57,643 bases of DNA from Paenibacillus sabuli (GCF_014705605.1 NZ_JACXIZ010000038.1:1-57643), one strand, 5' to 3'; shown: positions 27,501-35,684, counted from the first letter of the stretch. The notes: generated by a model not told the origin, from the letters alone. Program-made: numbers and translations.

Positions 27501-29172
27501 GGGGCTGCCTGTCGGCGCGCTGCCGCCGGACTGGGGCTGGGGCGGCACGGCGCCCGTCATCGAACAGGCGCCTTCGCCTGGCAGCCGTAGTCTGCGCATC
27601 GGCACCGGCGACCGGCAATTCTCGCTCTCGCGGCTATTCGCGCCGCAGGCCGGGCGCATGACGGCGGAGTGGCGAATGATGCTGCCGTCGGCCGATCGCT
27701 ATATGTTCATTCATGTGGGCAATGCCAACTTCGAGCATGCGCTGACGTTGACGCTGGGCAGCAATTATCTCTCGTACACGACGCTCGAGGGCACGAGCCA
27801 GCGCCTCCAGAATATCGAGTCGAACCGTTGGTATTCAATCCGGCTGGAGATTGACGTATTGTCGCAGCTCTACCATATCTACGTGGACGATATGCTGCTG
27901 ATTGCCGATATTCCGTTCCTCTCCCCGCTGCGGGAGCTGGACAGCATCGTGTACCAGGCATCGTCGGGATCGCCGGACGTCCTGTATCTGGACGATGTCC
28001 AGATCGCGGCTTCATCGCTTCGCTTTCGCAGCGCGATGGACGGGGAGACGATTGGCGCCCAGCCGCAGGGCTGGAGCATCGTCGAGCAGCCGGATACGTC
28101 CGGACGTATCGCGCCTGTGCCGTATGTCCATGATGCCAGTCTGCTGTTCGCAGATGACAACGACAATGGGGCCGTGAGCGCGGTAGTCGATCTGGCGCCG
28201 TTGACCGGCCGATTCGGGACGAAATGGCGATTCATGGATGCGGACGGCGGCAAGTGGTTTTACTTCCGGCTGCGCAGCGGCGTGACCGAGGCTGTGACGA
28301 TCACGACCCAGCTGGTCGGCGGCGAGCCTGCTCTGATGGTGCAGGATGCGGCGGGCGCGTGGCAACTGATCGATGCGTATGAGCCCGGTCGCTGGTACGA
28401 GCTGCGGATTGTCGGCGACCCCGCCGTCGGGACGTTCGACGTGTATGTGGACGGCGAGCGCAAGATCGACGGCATGGCCTTCCGCAATCCGATCGCCTCA
28501 TGGGATAATCTGTACTTCAAGTCCTCACATTCCTTTGCGGGGACGACGCTATACGTCGATTCGGTGCAAGTGGACGATGCTCCCCGCTCGGTGGTGACGA
28601 CGCTGGTGAACAGCGATTTCGACGATGAAGCGCTCGATACTGTACCCAGAGGCTGGGCCGTCTCGGCCACTGGAGGGGCATCCGGTATGGTGAAGCCGGT
28701 CCCGGACGCTTCGGATCGCAGCGTCGCGTTATCCGATTATACGTCTTCCGGCGATGTCAGGCTCAGCCGGGCATTCGGTCCGCAGGAAGGCGACCTCACG
28801 GCAGAGTGGTCTTTCATGGACGCGGACACCGGAAAGTTCACCTATATGCAGCTGAACAGCGGCACGACAGCAGGCATTCGGCTGCACACGCGGACTAACG
28901 GGTCGACGTACGACCTGGTATATGTTGATTCGGACGGCGTGCAACAATGGGTTCAGAGCTATAATCTGAATACGTGGTATACGGTCAAGCTGGTCGTGCG
29001 GCCGTTCGCCCAAGCGTATGATTTGTATGTGGACGGGCAACTGAAGGCTGCCGATGTACCCTTTACGAACACAAGCGTGACTACGGTCGACAATGTGTAT
29101 GTCAAAACGGCGACGACCGGCGGAAATACTACCGTGTATATCGACAATGTCCGTATCGAGCGAGGGAACTGA
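24523..29172 (+). CDS. Giant secreted beta-helix polysaccharide-active protein with CBM6-like and repeated C-terminal domains
   Basis: 1549 residues from ATG 24523, 11 bases after AGGGAGG. A signal peptide ends near GAAEEA. A pectate-lyase-3-like parallel beta-helix begins near residue 255 (AIQEAIDDVSALAPDGNG, then FRGAVLLKRGVYEV). Two CBM6-like blocks (YYRMQDLRDGDW and REAEQFDAQSGTAIS) are inserted in it, and it resumes with LRLVSSFEGATDENHGFYG. A jelly-roll domain of roughly 180 residues occurs four times: once at the N-terminus and three times at the C-terminus. Its marks are a GW turn near the start and repeated VYVDDL/LYVDSV/VYIDNV endings. It is probably a lyase or glycosidase acting on plant or microbial polysaccharide outside the cell, feeding cassette 2. 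Exact activity is unknown. Confidence 0.85.
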   Translation: MDAMRRAVLRAAGTLLLTVCAGCLLPTSGAAEEAPVYLGSSGELVYNDYANVLFSALFDTEETGLAPGGWTVTETGSGSMARVADYPDNRNKSLQLYVPTSSDAVEAVRGFRAQDGAVRAVWRLYDAGAGGASIRLGDGAADAVALSLLPGGGTPSIAYETDAGWQTLQSYSRDAWLTVELVADTGSGTFDLAIDGVTAGTGLPMLHTVSELTQIQFALAQTNGGDVYVDDLRVDEAYAGNRLIDYSHAGYGGGGTAIPDIAVMQQLEPAPGDNAARIQEAIDDVSALAPDGNGFRGAVLLKRGVYEVSRSLHLHTDGVVLRGEGQGSDGTVLRFTSERQQNLIVADAEDAPEVQAAALLDSSGAEPSLDETRTYYRMQDLRDGDWLQVYAHNRLDDKSFLQLRYASDTAATDGVIEVRRDSPTGTVIGSADLAPTGAWDRWVSLNIPLTAATGNADVYVTFASGSNEELANVRSLRLLRDTIRREAEQFDAQSGTAISQGGSGSYVSGIADGNWLAYEDVDMTGRVNANLTFQSTGSPDEVRVEIRKDSPTGEVLGQGLTSGQSANWRNVIIPLKSTAGVHDLYLVFHSEATATDLLGLDYFSLGGSVYGELPGTRQPLIESYVPTGAVAFDVQDGSGYQVGDAVVVLQQFNEAWADDLGMGSDAEDTWDGNYYVYEFARKIVGVSGNRITVDLPLIHPIQAAHSAGYLYKRDSTGLARVGVERLRLVSSFEGATDENHGFYGIAYKGVVHGWIRNVTAKYFVKGLASLTDTSYVTVQDSADLAPRSIVVGGRRYPFFLYGKSAYNLVQRAYAEDGRHSFGTSARVTGPNVFLDSVAVQSREDSGPHNNYAIGTLYDNVTGGTLRVWKRPSEHGWSGAQHVLWNVTGAGGVSWLGRPGEIKLDSAPGSKSFAIGAIGELNGPGPWVSPGQPVLPRSLYLQQLKERLGQSAVEAVTAHGQADGSIHEWLMAWRGGLDADYPEIADGEVEEHFEGLPVGALPPDWGWGGTAPVIEQAPSPGSRSLRIGTGDRQFSLSRLFAPQAGRMTAEWRMMLPSADRYMFIHVGNANFEHALTLTLGSNYLSYTTLEGTSQRLQNIESNRWYSIRLEIDVLSQLYHIYVDDMLLIADIPFLSPLRELDSIVYQASSGSPDVLYLDDVQIAASSLRFRSAMDGETIGAQPQGWSIVEQPDTSGRIAPVPYVHDASLLFADDNDNGAVSAVVDLAPLTGRFGTKWRFMDADGGKWFYFRLRSGVTEAVTITTQLVGGEPALMVQDAAGAWQLIDAYEPGRWYELRIVGDPAVGTFDVYVDGERKIDGMAFRNPIASWDNLYFKSSHSFAGTTLYVDSVQVDDAPRSVVTTLVNSDFDDEALDTVPRGWAVSATGGASGMVKPVPDASDRSVALSDYTSSGDVRLSRAFGPQEGDLTAEWSFMDADTGKFTYMQLNSGTTAGIRLHTRTNGSTYDLVYVDSDGVQQWVQSYNLNTWYTVKLVVRPFAQAYDLYVDGQLKAADVPFTNTSVTTVDNVYVKTATTGGNTTVYIDNVRIERGN

Positions 29173-29240
29173 CGACGGTTGCCTGGCGATTAGGAAGAGA
29201 CTCGGCGACCTGGGAGCGCGGGGACCGATAGGCGACTTGC

Positions 29241-29270
29241 ACTGCCCGCACAATTGTGCGGGCAGTTTTT
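29241..29270 (+). terminator. Rho-independent terminator after the beta-helix gene
   Basis: ACTGCCCGCAC and GTGCGGGCAGT form a perfect 11-bp stem around the loop AATT, followed by TTTTT. This closes the cassette 2 transcript. The following 270 bases contain repeated GTCCGGRC words and no supportable gene. Confidence 0.9.
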
Positions 29271-29535
29271 GGTCGTCCGGACGTAGCCCGTCCAGACATT
29301 ATGCGTCCGGGCATTGCGCGTGCGGACGATCGTGCTTATCCCGCTCCGAGGAGGTCTGTATGAAGCCGAGTGCCTCGCCGCCTGAACGGGCATCCGCCGT
29401 CCTGTTGTGGGGAAGGTGCCGGCCAAGGCTGATCTTGATCGTCGGCAGAAGTCGTCCCACCGGTAGGGCGCTTCAGGCGAGCGCGTCGGGCTGTCCTTTT
29501 GGTGTTGACCCGTCCTTGGGCAGGTGATAAGATAA

Positions 29536-29555
29536 AAACAGTTTTTGTTTAAACT
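29536..29555. promoter_or_regulatory. Small overlapping palindromes upstream of the IclR gene, candidate autoregulatory operator
   Basis: AAACA/TGTTT (29536-29550) and AGTTT/AAACT (29540-29555) are overlapping short inverted repeats in the only AT-rich stretch of this spacer, about 85 bases before the regulator start. IclR-family proteins bind short AT-rich palindromes near their own genes. The match is weak and rests on position. Confidence 0.35.
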
Positions 29556-29639
29556 ACGTTCGCTATATTAAACCGATTCGCGAGGCAGGCATCCGGCCCG
29601 ACATCCGGCCTGTCCCGGCAGAGGACTGCGGGAGGCGTC

Positions 29640-30428
29640 ATGGAGAAGAAGTACTGGGTACCGGCACTGGAGAAGGCGACGCGCGTGATCGAATTGATCG
29701 CGGCCCATCCGAACCAGCTCAAGCTGATCGATCTGTCGCGGCGGCTCGAGATCAACAAGAGCTCGATGTTTTCGCTGCTGCACACGATGGAGGAGCTGCG
29801 CTGGGTCGTCAAGGACAAGGGCGACACCTATACGCTGAGCTCGTTTTTCGGCCAGATCGGCAGTACATACTTCCGTCAGTACGATCTGACGGCGCTGTTC
29901 CATCAGGAGGCCGGCGCGGCCAAGCTGCGGATCGGCGAGACGATCCAGCTCGCCAAGCTGGAGGGCGATCAGGTGCTGTATCTGGCCAAGGAGGAGGTGC
30001 CGTCGCCGGTGCGGCTGGCCTCCGATCCGGGTATGAAGCTGCCGGCGCACAGCACCGCGCTCGGCAAGGCGCTGCTCGCCGCATGCGCGGACGCGGAGCT
30101 GGAGGCGCTGTATCCGCAGGAGGAGCTGGCGCCGTGCGGCACGCCGTACACGATTGCCTCGCGGGCGGAGCTGCTGCGTCAGCTCATACGCATTCGCGAG
30201 GAAGGGGCCGCCTTCGATCTGCAGGAGGCGGTGGTCGGCTTCAGCTGCGTGGCGGCGCCGGTATTCGGCGTGCACGGCGAGACGCTGGCCGCGGTCAGTT
30301 GCTCGATGCCGCAGCATCACTGGGAGCGCAAGGCCGAGCTGGCGGAGCGCGAGATTCGGCTGCTGGCGCAGCAGCTCTCGCAGGGCGCGCAGCCGCAGAG
30401 CGGCGGGCGCGGCAGCGAGGCGCCGTAG
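29640..30428 (+). CDS. IclR-family transcriptional regulator
   Basis: 262 residues from ATG 29640 with GGGAGG upstream. The N-terminal winged helix-turn-helix (about 5-65) contains LKLIDLSRRLEINKSSMFSL, and the C-terminal effector-binding IclR domain (about 80-245) contains LPAHSTALGKALLA and GFSCVAAPVFGVHGE, both diagnostic. The last 15 residues are Gln/Gly/Ser-rich. Family members typically repress sugar-acid or aromatic breakdown genes and are released by a pathway intermediate. The genes that follow on the same strand (SDR, FAH hydrolase, Gfo/Idh) are the probable targets. Confidence 0.9.
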   Translation: MEKKYWVPALEKATRVIELIAAHPNQLKLIDLSRRLEINKSSMFSLLHTMEELRWVVKDKGDTYTLSSFFGQIGSTYFRQYDLTALFHQEAGAAKLRIGETIQLAKLEGDQVLYLAKEEVPSPVRLASDPGMKLPAHSTALGKALLAACADAELEALYPQEELAPCGTPYTIASRAELLRQLIRIREEGAAFDLQEAVVGFSCVAAPVFGVHGETLAAVSCSMPQHHWERKAELAEREIRLLAQQLSQGAQPQSGGRGSEAP

Positions 30429-30616
30429 CAGGGAGCGCGCGCTTGGCGGATGGTCGGGCCGGGTCCCAGGCCGGACAGCGAGCAAGCCGGAGCTTCGGCG
30501 ACGGGCAGAAGCGGCGAGCACGACTTCGGTTGCGGCAAGCAGGATTTCGTATGTGGTAAGCAGGTCGAAGGTAGACAGGCTAGACGTATTAGTTAAGGAA
30601 AAGGGAGCGTGCACAG

Positions 30617-31390
30617 ATGAGATTGCAAGGCAAAGTCGTGCTGATCACGGGCTCGGGCTCGGGCATCGGCAAAAGCACCGCGCTGCTGTTCGCGGCGGAG
30701 GGCGCGTCGGTGATCGTCAACGATCTCGACGAGGCGAAGGGCAATGAGACGGTCGGCGAGATTAAGGAAAAGGGCGGCGAGGCCTTCTTCATCCGCGCCG
30801 ACGTGACCGATCCGGCGAGCGTGGAGGCGATGGTCAACGAGGCGCTGGGGCAATACGGGCAGATCGACGTGCTGTTCAACAACGCCGGCATCAGCGGCGT
30901 CGGCATGCTGCACGAGATCGAGCCGGACGCCTGGGACAAGGTGATGAGCATCAACATTCGCGGCGTCTACATGGCCAGCAAGTACGTGCTGCCGCATATG
31001 ATGGAGCGCAAGGCGGGCAATATCATCAACATGTCCTCGTGCATCGCCGAGATCGGCCTGGCCCGCCGGGCCTCGTATTCGGCCACCAAGGGCGCGGTGC
31101 TGGCGCTGACCAAGTCGATGCAGGTCGACTATGCGCCGTACAACATTCGCGTCAACGCGCTCTTGCCGGGCACGATTCTGACGCCGTTCGTGGAGAAGTA
31201 CCTCAAGGAATCGTATGACGATCCCGAGGCGGCGATCGCGGCGATCAAGACGCGTCAGCTGAGCGGCGAGCTCGGTCGGCCGGAGGATGTCGCGCAGGCG
31301 GCGCTGTTCCTGGCGTCCGACGAATCGAAGTTCATGATGGGCTCACCGCTATACATCGACGGCGGCGTGGTATTCGGCAAGAATGCGTAA
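30617..31390 (+). CDS. SDR-family NAD(P)-dependent dehydrogenase, probably sugar-acid or ketone forming
   Basis: 257 residues from ATG 30617, preceded by AAAAGGGAGCG. It shows the classical SDR plan: the cofactor loop TGSGSGIGK (about 11-19), NNAG near 90, and the active site Tyr154-x-x-x-Lys158 in YSATK. An acidic residue after the second strand (VNDLDE) favours NAD+. Enzymes of this type next to an FAH-family hydrolase often carry out the oxidation step of the non-phosphorylating L-fucose or L-rhamnose pathway, giving 2,4-diketo acids; that link is inference. Length is normal. Confidence 0.88.
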   Translation: MRLQGKVVLITGSGSGIGKSTALLFAAEGASVIVNDLDEAKGNETVGEIKEKGGEAFFIRADVTDPASVEAMVNEALGQYGQIDVLFNNAGISGVGMLHEIEPDAWDKVMSINIRGVYMASKYVLPHMMERKAGNIINMSSCIAEIGLARRASYSATKGAVLALTKSMQVDYAPYNIRVNALLPGTILTPFVEKYLKESYDDPEAAIAAIKTRQLSGELGRPEDVAQAALFLASDESKFMMGSPLYIDGGVVFGKNA

Positions 31391-31552
31391 CGGCTGGCCG
31401 GACTAGCCGCAAGGTGCCGATCGATAATCGGGAATGCGTTAGTTAACTAACGTCGGCTGACCTTGTCCGGTGGCGCGGACGACGAACGGGCGGTGCCGGA
31501 GCGCGGGCGGAGCTGCTTGCCAGCCTTGACCACACACGGTTCCGACCGAATC

Positions 31553-31642
31553 GAATGTCTGAATCCGCCAATTGAATGTCTGACGATTCACTAATCGAAT
31601 GTCTGGCGATCCGCAAATTGAATGTCTGGCAATCCACGATAT
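31553..31642. repeat. Imperfect 21-23-bp tandem repeat, four copies
   Basis: GAATGTCTG recurs at 31553, 31574, 31597 and 31620, each preceded by AAT or ATT and followed by a variable RCGATYCRC-like tail. It fills the space between the SDR and FAH genes. No coding role is seen. Confidence 0.8.
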
Positions 31643-31697
31643 GCAATTCTGGAATGACGCAATCCTACATCTGTGTAAAAGGAAGGGACGATAATTC

Positions 31698-32594
31698 ATG
31701 AAATTGCTGACCTATTACGACAATGGACAAGAGCGATTGGGCATCAAAACGGAGCAGGGCATCGTCGCGGTAAGCGCGGCTGCGGCCAAGCTGGGTCTGA
31801 CAGACGTACCGCAGGACGTGCACGCCGTCATCGCGGGAGGCAATGCGGCAGTTGCACAACTGCAGGCGCTGGCCGAGCAGGCCGTCCAGGCAGGCGGCGC
31901 CGAGCTGCTGCTGGACGAAGCGAGCCTGACGCTCGGTCCGTGCGTGACGCGCCCCGGCAAGATCATCTGCGTCGGACTCAATTATCGCAAGCACGCCGAG
32001 GAGACGAATGCGCCGATTCCGGAGTATCCGATCCTGTTCAACAAGTTCGACAACACGCTGACCGGCCACGGCCACGACGTGGCGCTGCCCAAGGCGTCGA
32101 CCAAGGTCGACTACGAAGCCGAGCTCGTCATCGTCATCGGCAAGGAGACGAAGTATGTGGCGAAGGACGAGGCGCTCGCGCATGTATTCGGCTATTGCGC
32201 CGTCAACGATCTGTCCGCACGCGATCTGCAGCTGCGCACGCCGCAGTGGATGCTCGGCAAGATCTGCGACGACTTTTCCCCGCTCGGCCCGTATCTGGCG
32301 ACGGCGGACGAGATCGGCGACCCGAACGCGCTCGGCATCAAGTGTCTCGTCAACGGCGAGGTGCGCCAGAATTCCAACACGTCGGACATGATCTTCAAAT
32401 GCGACGAGATCGTCAGCTACATCTCGCAGCATCTGACGCTCTCGCCCGGCGACATCATCCTCACCGGCACGCCGGAGGGCGTCGTGCTCGGCTATCCCGA
32501 GGCGGAACAAGTATACCTCAAGGACGGCGATATCGTCACGATCGAGATCGAGAAGCTGGGCAGCCTGACGAACCGTATGGTGGCGGAGGCGTAA
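31698..32594 (+). CDS. Fumarylacetoacetate hydrolase (FAH) family protein, probable 2,4-diketo-acid hydrolase
   Basis: 298 residues from ATG 31698, preceded by AAAAGGAAGGG. A short N-terminal domain is followed by the FAH catalytic domain. IICVGLNYRKHAEE (about residues 91-104) and the metal-binding segment VDYEAELVIVIG are clear, with the later GYCAVNDLSARDLQ and GDIILTGTPEGV typical of the family. FAH enzymes cut carbon-carbon bonds in diketo or oxo acids with a divalent metal. With the SDR gene before it, cleavage of a 2,4-diketo-3-deoxy sugar acid into pyruvate and a hydroxy acid is the best guess; catechol-type or other substrates remain possible. Confidence 0.88.
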   Translation: MKLLTYYDNGQERLGIKTEQGIVAVSAAAAKLGLTDVPQDVHAVIAGGNAAVAQLQALAEQAVQAGGAELLLDEASLTLGPCVTRPGKIICVGLNYRKHAEETNAPIPEYPILFNKFDNTLTGHGHDVALPKASTKVDYEAELVIVIGKETKYVAKDEALAHVFGYCAVNDLSARDLQLRTPQWMLGKICDDFSPLGPYLATADEIGDPNALGIKCLVNGEVRQNSNTSDMIFKCDEIVSYISQHLTLSPGDIILTGTPEGVVLGYPEAEQVYLKDGDIVTIEIEKLGSLTNRMVAEA

Positions 32595-32605
32595 GGTAAG
32601 AAGGC

Positions 32606-32880
32606 ATACGCGGACGTACGCAAACGAACGCAAACGAACGCAAAAGAACGCAGACGTGGGACATGCGCAGGCATACGCTGATACATCCGGACGTGCGAAG
32701 AGGTGCGAAGAGGTGGCTAGACGCGTGCAGATATGTCCACATACCCAGCCGTGCGAAGACGTGCGCAGATGTGCGCGGACATACGCGAACCTGCGAAGAG
32801 GTGCTTAGACGTGCGCAGACGTGGCTTAGACGCGCGCAGACGACGCAGACGAATGCAGGCGCTAGCTGGTTGGAGTCTGG
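32606..32880. repeat. Degenerate GTGCGNAGANG / ACGCANACGA repeats
   Basis: After the FAH gene, AACGAACGCAAA occurs in tandem (about 32625-32660). Words such as GTGCGAAGAGGTG, GTGCGCAGATG and GTGCGCAGACG then recur every 9-20 bases up to 32880. The spacer from 32595 to 33544 contains no gene I can support; its second half holds the palindromic repeat cluster described separately. Confidence 0.7.
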
Positions 32881-32993
32881 CTGAAAGCGGGGCGCCAGTC
32901 AGACGCGGCCTGGATGTGGCTTGAAGGCTAGGCGGTGTGTTCAAAAGTGGAAGCCGGCGTGTTCAGAAGTGGAAGCGGTGTGGCCGGGTGGGC

Positions 32994-33182
32994 CTGAGTG
33001 AACTGCAATAGTGCAGTTCACTCAGGAGAATCCCGATCGAATGGCTTTCTCAACTGTAAAAGTGCAGTTTAATATGGTGAATTGACGTGAGTAAACGGCT
33101 TTTGCCTTGAAATAACTGCACTTTTGCAGTTGAGAGGCCTTTATGAGCCGATTTCGGCGAAAATAACTGCACTTTTACAGTT
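32994..33182. repeat. Four copies of the 18-bp palindromic repeat family, cluster 2
   Basis: Copies lie at 33001-33018, 33052-33069, 33114-33131 and 33165-33182, close to AACTGCACTTTTGCAGTT. The first is extended to a perfect 14-bp inverted repeat, CTGAGTGAACTGCA, with a 4-base loop (32994-33025). The sequence before the last copy (CGATTTCGGCGAAAATAACT) resembles the complement of the spacer at 12035-12060 in cluster 1. The two clusters therefore belong to one dispersed element of 50 bases or more. Confidence 0.9.
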
Positions 33183-33544
33183 CGCCAAGCGGGCCGCCTC
33201 CCGGGGGGGCCTGTATCAGCGATAGCAGGCATCTATCAGGAGTCCTTGCATTTGCGACAACAGGCTCCTATCAGGGTTTCCTGCATCTGCGCAATTGGCG
33301 ACCTTTTGGACGGCCCTTTCACCCGCGACAGCGGACCGCCTTGTCGAAGAGCTGTACAGTTCGCGGCACATGTTGTCGCATTCCCTGAGCGGGTGGCGCT
33401 TCGTCGCGCTCGTTATCAGGACGGGCTTGCGAATGGGATTATGAATGGGTGAATGGTGGCGCGGGGCGCTGGCGATTCTATTCGTGCGGTAGTGACGAAG
33501 GAGAAGGCAGACGGAAGAGACGAAGGAGAATCGAGGGACGTAGG

Positions 33545-34639
33545 ATGGATACGAAATGGCTGGACCTGGATTACAAGCCGGCGCTGCCGGAGGACAAGAG
33601 CCGGGGGATCGCGATCGTCGGCGCGGGCGAGATCGTCGAGTCTTGCCATCTGCCGGCGTACCGGATGGCCGGCCTTCGCGTGGTCGGATTGTACGATCTG
33701 AATGCGGATCGGGCGCGCGAGCTGGCGGACAAGTTCGAGATCGGGCGCGTGTACGGGACGATGGAGGAACTGCTCGCCGATGAGGACGTCCAGGTCGTCG
33801 ACCTGGCGGTGCCGGCGAAGGTGCAGCCCACGATCGTGGAGCAGGTGGCGGCGGCGGGCAAGCATATGCTGTGCCAAAAGCCGCTGGCCGAGAGCTACGA
33901 GGAAGCGCTGCGCATCGTGCGCACCTGTGAGGCGGCAGGTGTGAAGGCGGCGGTCAATCAGCAGATGCGCTGGTCGCCCGGCATTCGCGCCAGCCACACG
34001 ATTATCCGGCGCGGCTGGCTCGGCGAGCTGCTGCAGGCGAACATCGCGGTCAACGTCAAGCAGGAATTCGCCAACTGGAAGTGGCTGCGCGAGATCGAGA
34101 CGCTCGAATTCATGTATCATAGCATTCATTATATGGATACGATCCGCTACTTGTATGGCGAGCCGGAATACATCTATGCCGACGGCGCACGCTTCCCCGG
34201 GCAGCAGTGCAAGGGCGAGACGCGGACGCTGCTGCATATTCGCTTCCCTGGCGAGGCGCGCGGGCTGATCCATGACAATCACAATCACATCGGCAGCGAG
34301 GACGACTGGTACGCCACGTTCCGTTTCGAGGGCACAGAGGGCATCATCAAGGGCACGAACGGCTCACTGTACAACTACCCGGTCGGGCGTGAGGATACGC
34401 TCAGCTACTATTCCAAGCGCATCGACGCGAGCCAGTGGTTCACGCCGCAGTTGGAGGGCAAGTGGTTCCCGCATGCATTCATGGGCACGATGGGCGAGCT
34501 GATGCTGGCGATCGAGCAGGACCGCGAGCCGGCCAACAGCGTACGCGACAATCTCGGCACGATGAAGATGGTGTTCGGCGCCTACGCCTCGATGACAGAC
34601 AATCGTCCGGTATACATGTCGGAGATGGAAGAGGCGTAG
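33545..34639 (+). CDS. Gfo/Idh/MocA-family oxidoreductase
   Basis: 364 residues from ATG 33545, following GAGGGACGTAGG. The N-terminal Rossmann domain begins GIAIVGAGEIVESCHLP with the dinucleotide loop. The family EKP-type motif appears as CQKPLAESYEEA near residue 115. The C-terminal GFO/IDH domain contains HSIHYMDTIRYLYGEP, where the His is the expected catalytic position. Family members oxidise or epimerise sugars, inositols and sugar acids using NAD(P). It follows the FAH gene after a long repeat-rich gap, so it may have its own promoter. A role in the same sugar-acid pathway is plausible but not shown by spacing. Confidence 0.88.
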   Translation: MDTKWLDLDYKPALPEDKSRGIAIVGAGEIVESCHLPAYRMAGLRVVGLYDLNADRARELADKFEIGRVYGTMEELLADEDVQVVDLAVPAKVQPTIVEQVAAAGKHMLCQKPLAESYEEALRIVRTCEAAGVKAAVNQQMRWSPGIRASHTIIRRGWLGELLQANIAVNVKQEFANWKWLREIETLEFMYHSIHYMDTIRYLYGEPEYIYADGARFPGQQCKGETRTLLHIRFPGEARGLIHDNHNHIGSEDDWYATFRFEGTEGIIKGTNGSLYNYPVGREDTLSYYSKRIDASQWFTPQLEGKWFPHAFMGTMGELMLAIEQDREPANSVRDNLGTMKMVFGAYASMTDNRPVYMSEMEEA

Positions 34640-34713
34640 GCATTGTCGGGCAAGCCGCTATGGACCGTTATCTGATTCATTCTGGGAAGCGATTTTGAGA
34701 ATTGCTTTTGAAA

Positions 34714-34759
34714 GAAAGACTTCGGGTCATCGTGAGATGGGCCGAAGTCTTTCGTTTTT
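34714..34759 (+). terminator. Rho-independent terminator after the Gfo/Idh gene
   Basis: GAAAGACTTCGG (34714-34725) pairs with CCGAAGTCTTTC (34742-34753), followed by GTTTTT. A strong 12-bp stem with a 16-base loop. Confidence 0.9.
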
Positions 34760-34927
34760 GCCTGCCATTGCGTCTAATTGCAGAACTTTTTGTAAATACA
34801 GTGTTCGAAACCTTCCAACGACGAGGTATGAGGTATATGATTAAAAAAAGTGGTTAGCCGCGCGTAAGCACGGATTGTGTGTGCGCGCCGGTGCCATTTG
34901 GATCCAACAGAAAGTGGGGTGTTAAAT

Positions 34928-35176
34928 ATGGTTCCTGTATCGATTGAAAAGTTCGCAACGTTGCATATGAAGCACAATCCAAAAGAGAGCAAAAAGAATC
35001 TTATCGAAAGCCTTGAAGCAGCCGTTTCCGCTAAAGAAAACGGAGCTTGCTGCGGTCAATGCGGGCAACCGATTTGGGCGGTGGGCACCGCTATTGCAGG
35101 ATGGAATTCCTGTTTTACTTGTTTGACGGGCGAGGCTGACCATTCTGATGATTATGAAATCGATCAGGTTTGTTGA
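34928..35176 (+). CDS. Small zinc-ribbon-like conserved hypothetical protein
   Basis: 82 residues from ATG 34928, preceded by AAAGTGGGG; an earlier in-frame start at 34877 has no ribosome binding site. The N-terminal half is basic and helical (MKHNPKESKKNLIESLEAAV). The second half carries CCGQCGQP and, 16 residues on, CFTC, a likely CxxC/CxxC zinc site, then an acidic tail. Proteins of this pattern occur in Paenibacillus as uncharacterised small proteins, as far as I recall. No function can be assigned. Strand, ribosome binding site and cysteine pattern support a real gene. Confidence 0.7.
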   Translation: MVPVSIEKFATLHMKHNPKESKKNLIESLEAAVSAKENGACCGQCGQPIWAVGTAIAGWNSCFTCLTGEADHSDDYEIDQVC

Positions 35177-35294
35177 AATAAATCCTGCGATTTGAACAAC
35201 ATTCGTTTTACGAAGGTGGTAACGCTTTTCGCGAAAGTATAGAAAGCATATGCTCTCGCGTATACTTGTCTAACTTTCTCGGAACGAAACACTC

Positions 35295-35681
35295 ATGATT
35301 TCCAAATCGCAAACCGCCAGAAGGCGGCTTGCCCGTTTCGCCTTGGAAAAGGCGAAAAATCTGGCTTCGGTTCAGGAAGTGGTCCTGTGCGGGTCAATGG
35401 GTGCAGGCGATCCCGATCCCGGTGATATTGATCTGGTGGTCGTGCTGTCAAACCTGGACGAGCTTCCGCAGCTTGCACGCTACTGTCGGCAAATTTCATC
35501 TATTACGCATGCTTGGTCCAGCCATATGGAGGGCGGCTTTGAAGGAGATGCCGATGATGATGTCTAATCAGACTGATATGGATAATGCCCGCCCTTGTTC
35601 GACAAGACATGGGAATGCCTGAAAAAGGCCGAATATATGCGGTTGAGGACAACGAATAAAGAAATCAAAAAGGGAGGATGA
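35295..35681 (+). pseudogene. Decayed nucleotidyltransferase-like gene
   Basis: Reading from ATG 35295, 90 residues contain the nucleotidyltransferase-fold block VVLCGSMGAGDPDPGDIDLVV (Gly-Ser followed by Asp-x-Asp), typical of MNT-like domains. The frame then meets stops at 35565, 35574 and 35583, but resumes in the same frame with CPPLFDKTWECLKKAEYMRL and ends at 35681, four bases before the next gene. The simplest reading is a gene interrupted by substitutions or a small rearrangement. The start lacks a clear ribosome binding site. It could also be a shorter functional protein. Confidence 0.5.
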
Positions 35682-35684
35682 AAG

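Noticed and set aside
24961-27618. Very long open frame (885 codons) on the minus strand opposite the beta-helix gene
   Set aside because: GC-rich codon bias keeps the antisense frame open; the translation is Arg/Pro/Ala/Gln-rich with no motif, and the plus strand has clear domains.
29271-29527. Small gene from ATG 29360 between terminator and IclR gene
   Set aside because: GAGGAGG precedes an ATG, but the encoded sequence is low-complexity Arg/Pro/Ser/Gly and made of repeated GTCCGGRC words; no homology is apparent.
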